Shown piece by piece: positions 5,806 to 6,737 of a stretch of 6,737 nucleotides of DNA (position 1 is its first letter; each line of letters begins with the position of its first letter). Under the pieces are notes generated by a model. The model saw only the letters and a list, made by a program, of their open reading frames with translations. It ran no database searches and was not told the DNA's origin. The position numbers and the translations under genes were made by a program. The DNA is from an uncultured Bryobacteraceae bacterium. GTDB lineage: Bacteria; Acidobacteriota; Terriglobia; Bryobacterales; Bryobacteraceae. Location: NCBI GenBank assembly GCA_937921835.1, contig CAKZVG010000541.1, forward strand, positions 1 through 6,737, in the 5' to 3' direction.

Positions 5806-5865
5806 GGGGATCTCCGCCAGTTGCAGTCTCCGCCGCGGCTGAGCTGGTGAGCCGGAGTTGCCGCC

Positions 5866-6636
5866 TCAATAACACTTGGCTGTCAAGCCGCCGTCGGCGA
5901 CCACCACTCCAGCCGTGATAAACGAGGAATCCTCCGAGGCCAGAAACAGCGCCGTGCGGGCGATCTCCTCCGGCGCCGCGATGCGCCGCAGGGCGTACTT
6001 CGAGGAGACCTCGGCCCGCAACGCCGCCGGGTCCGGGGCGGCGTCGTAGTATTCGCGCACCATGGGCGTGTCCACGTCGCCCGGACAGATGGCGTTCACG
6101 CGGATGCCTTCCGGTCCGTAAGAGAGAGCCGCCGCGCGCGTCAGGGCGATGACGCCGCCCTTCATGGCGCAGTAGGCCGCCAGGTCCGGGTCTCCCACCA
6201 GCCCCAGGATCGAGGCGATGTTGACAATCGCGCCCCCGCCCGCGCGGCGCAGTTCCGGGATGGCGTACTTGGTGCAGAGAAAGACGCCCTTCAGGTTCAC
6301 CGCTTGCAACCGGTCCCAGTCTTCCTCGCTGGTCTCGTCGAGACGGCCAAGAATCTGGATCGCGGCGTTGTTCACCAGAACATCCAGCCGCCCGTGGGTC
6401 CCGGCGGCGGTCCGCATGATCCGCTGAACGTCCTCGCTGTTGGACACGTCCGCCAGGCAGGCGGAAGCCTGATGGCCCTCGGCGAGGATCCCGGCCACGC
6501 TCGCCTCGAGCGGCTCCGGCTTCCAGTCCACCGCCACCACACGGGCGCCCTCCCGCGCGAAAAGGCACGCGATGGCGCGCCCGATCCCGGAGGCCGCGCC
6601 GGTGACCACCGCCACCTTCCCATCCAATCTCTTCAC
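5866..6636 (-). CDS. Classical short-chain dehydrogenase/reductase (SDR)
   Basis: This 256-residue NAD(P)-dependent oxidoreductase has a complete classical SDR fold. Residue numbers are from the GTG start: cofactor motif T12-GAASGIG-G19, D37 at the end of the second strand (favours NAD over NADP), D63-V64, N89-NAA, and catalytic N114, S142, Y155 and K159 (YCAMK). The P185-G186 motif ([12 protein letters not shown]) and C-terminal VVADGG are also present. The substrate is unknown. I chose GTG 6636, seven bases after the guaA stop, because it yields the family-typical opening [13 protein letters not shown] and has GGGAG ten bases upstream. The TTG at 6657 would add seven residues overlapping guaA and is less likely. 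It probably shares a transcript with guaA, though no functional link to GMP synthesis is evident. Confidence 0.93.
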   Translation of the reverse strand: MKRLDGKVAVVTGAASGIGRAIACLFAREGARVVAVDWKPEPLEASVAGILAEGHQASACLADVSNSEDVQRIMRTAAGTHGRLDVLVNNAAIQILGRLDETSEEDWDRLQAVNLKGVFLCTKYAIPELRRAGGGAIVNIASILGLVGDPDLAAYCAMKGGVIALTRAAALSYGPEGIRVNAICPGDVDTPMVREYYDAAPDPAALRAEVSSKYALRRIAAPEEIARTALFLASEDSSFITAGVVVADGGLTAKCY

Positions 6637-6643
6637 TGAGGAT

Positions 6644-6737
6644 TCACTCCCACTCAATGGTTCCGGGCGGCTTGTGGGTCAAGTCGTGGAAGACGCCACA
6701 GACGCCTTCGGTGGCGAGCAGCTCGCCGGCCATGCGG
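6644..6737 (-). CDS. guaA: GMP synthase (glutamine-hydrolysing), C-terminal end, partial
   Basis: Only the last 30 complete codons and the TGA stop are inside the window; the gene continues past the right edge. The reading frame ends [14 protein letters not shown], the near-invariant C-terminus of GuaA (compare the KPPATIEWE end in E. coli), preceded by [16 protein letters not shown]. This is the C-terminal dimerisation domain, whose last residues help to bind XMP. GuaA converts XMP to GMP with ATP and glutamine in the cytosol as the last step of guanine nucleotide synthesis. The stop is followed after seven bases by the SDR gene on the same strand. Truncation here is due to the window edge, not to mutation. 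Confidence 0.9.
   Translation of the reverse strand, partial: RMAGELLATEGVCGVFHDLTHKPPGTIEWE

Larger units (their letters stand above)
5543..5865. other. 323-base non-genic, inverted-repeat-rich region between convergent genes
   Basis: No intact gene, tRNA or T-run terminator is visible here, although two transcription units converge. It holds several short inverted repeats: 5614-5626 (ACCCA/TGGGT), 5674-5686, 5696-5715 (GCGCCC/GGGCGC), 5721-5736, 5761-5771 (GCCTG/CAGGC), 5790-5805 and 5836-5854 (CGGCT/AGCCG). Two plus-strand stretches have protein-like codon periodicity: 5553-5582 (reads YNLYYWRYCP) shifting by one frame into 5583-5625, and 5767-5835 (reads QADNALFKVIGITGDLRQ and on), each cut off by stops and lacking a start. 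These may be remains of a decayed gene; the region could equally be a structured RNA or bidirectional terminator zone. No database comparison was possible. Confidence 0.5.

Noticed and set aside
5801..6568. 255-codon minus-strand open frame overlapping the SDR gene
   Set aside because: It is a frame-shifted shadow of the SDR gene, rich in Arg and Gly, with no SDR motifs.

Overview
The window is GC-rich, densely packed bacterial DNA. Its gene content and protein style (a COG3375-type GNAT beside a MenC/N-acylamino acid racemase relative, an ECF sigma factor with a zinc-binding anti-sigma partner, and a membrane protein with paired zinc ribbons) suggest a soil-type bacterium. An Acidobacteriota of the Solibacter/Bryobacterales kind is my best guess, but this rests on resemblance only. 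No rRNA, tRNA, CRISPR array or intact mobile element was found.

Left block, minus strand (19-3874), read right to left: an M24 Xaa-Pro peptidase relative (GTG start, strong Shine-Dalgarno), 70 bases with a weak candidate promoter, then mazG, a GNAT acyltransferase and a MenC/N-succinylamino acid racemase-type enolase superfamily enzyme. The last three are tightly linked: a 4-base ATGA overlap, then a 1-base gap. A GGAGG beyond the menC-like stop suggests the operon continues past the left edge. The acyltransferase-racemase pair recalls the known pathway that turns D-amino acids into L-amino acids through N-succinyl intermediates. That would fit with a peptidase in the same block, but an ordinary role in menaquinone synthesis cannot be excluded.

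Middle block, plus strand (4021-5542), divergent from the first: an ECF sigma factor, a two-helix membrane anti-sigma factor with a His-His-Cys-Cys zinc site, and a three-helix membrane protein ending in two Cys4 zinc ribbons. Both junctions are 4-base ATGA overlaps, so the three are probably co-translated as one regulatory unit with the third protein as a possible extra component. The sensed signal is unknown.

The 323 bases from 5543 to 5865 hold no intact gene. They contain several inverted repeats and short stretches with coding-like base periodicity interrupted by stops and frame changes, possibly the remains of a gene.

Right block, minus strand (5866-6737): the last 30 codons plus stop of guaA (GMP synthase), too short to stand out as an open frame but recognisable by its C-terminal KPPGTIEWE, followed after 7 bases by a classical short-chain dehydrogenase/reductase that most likely starts at GTG 6636. 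This block converges on the sigma operon.
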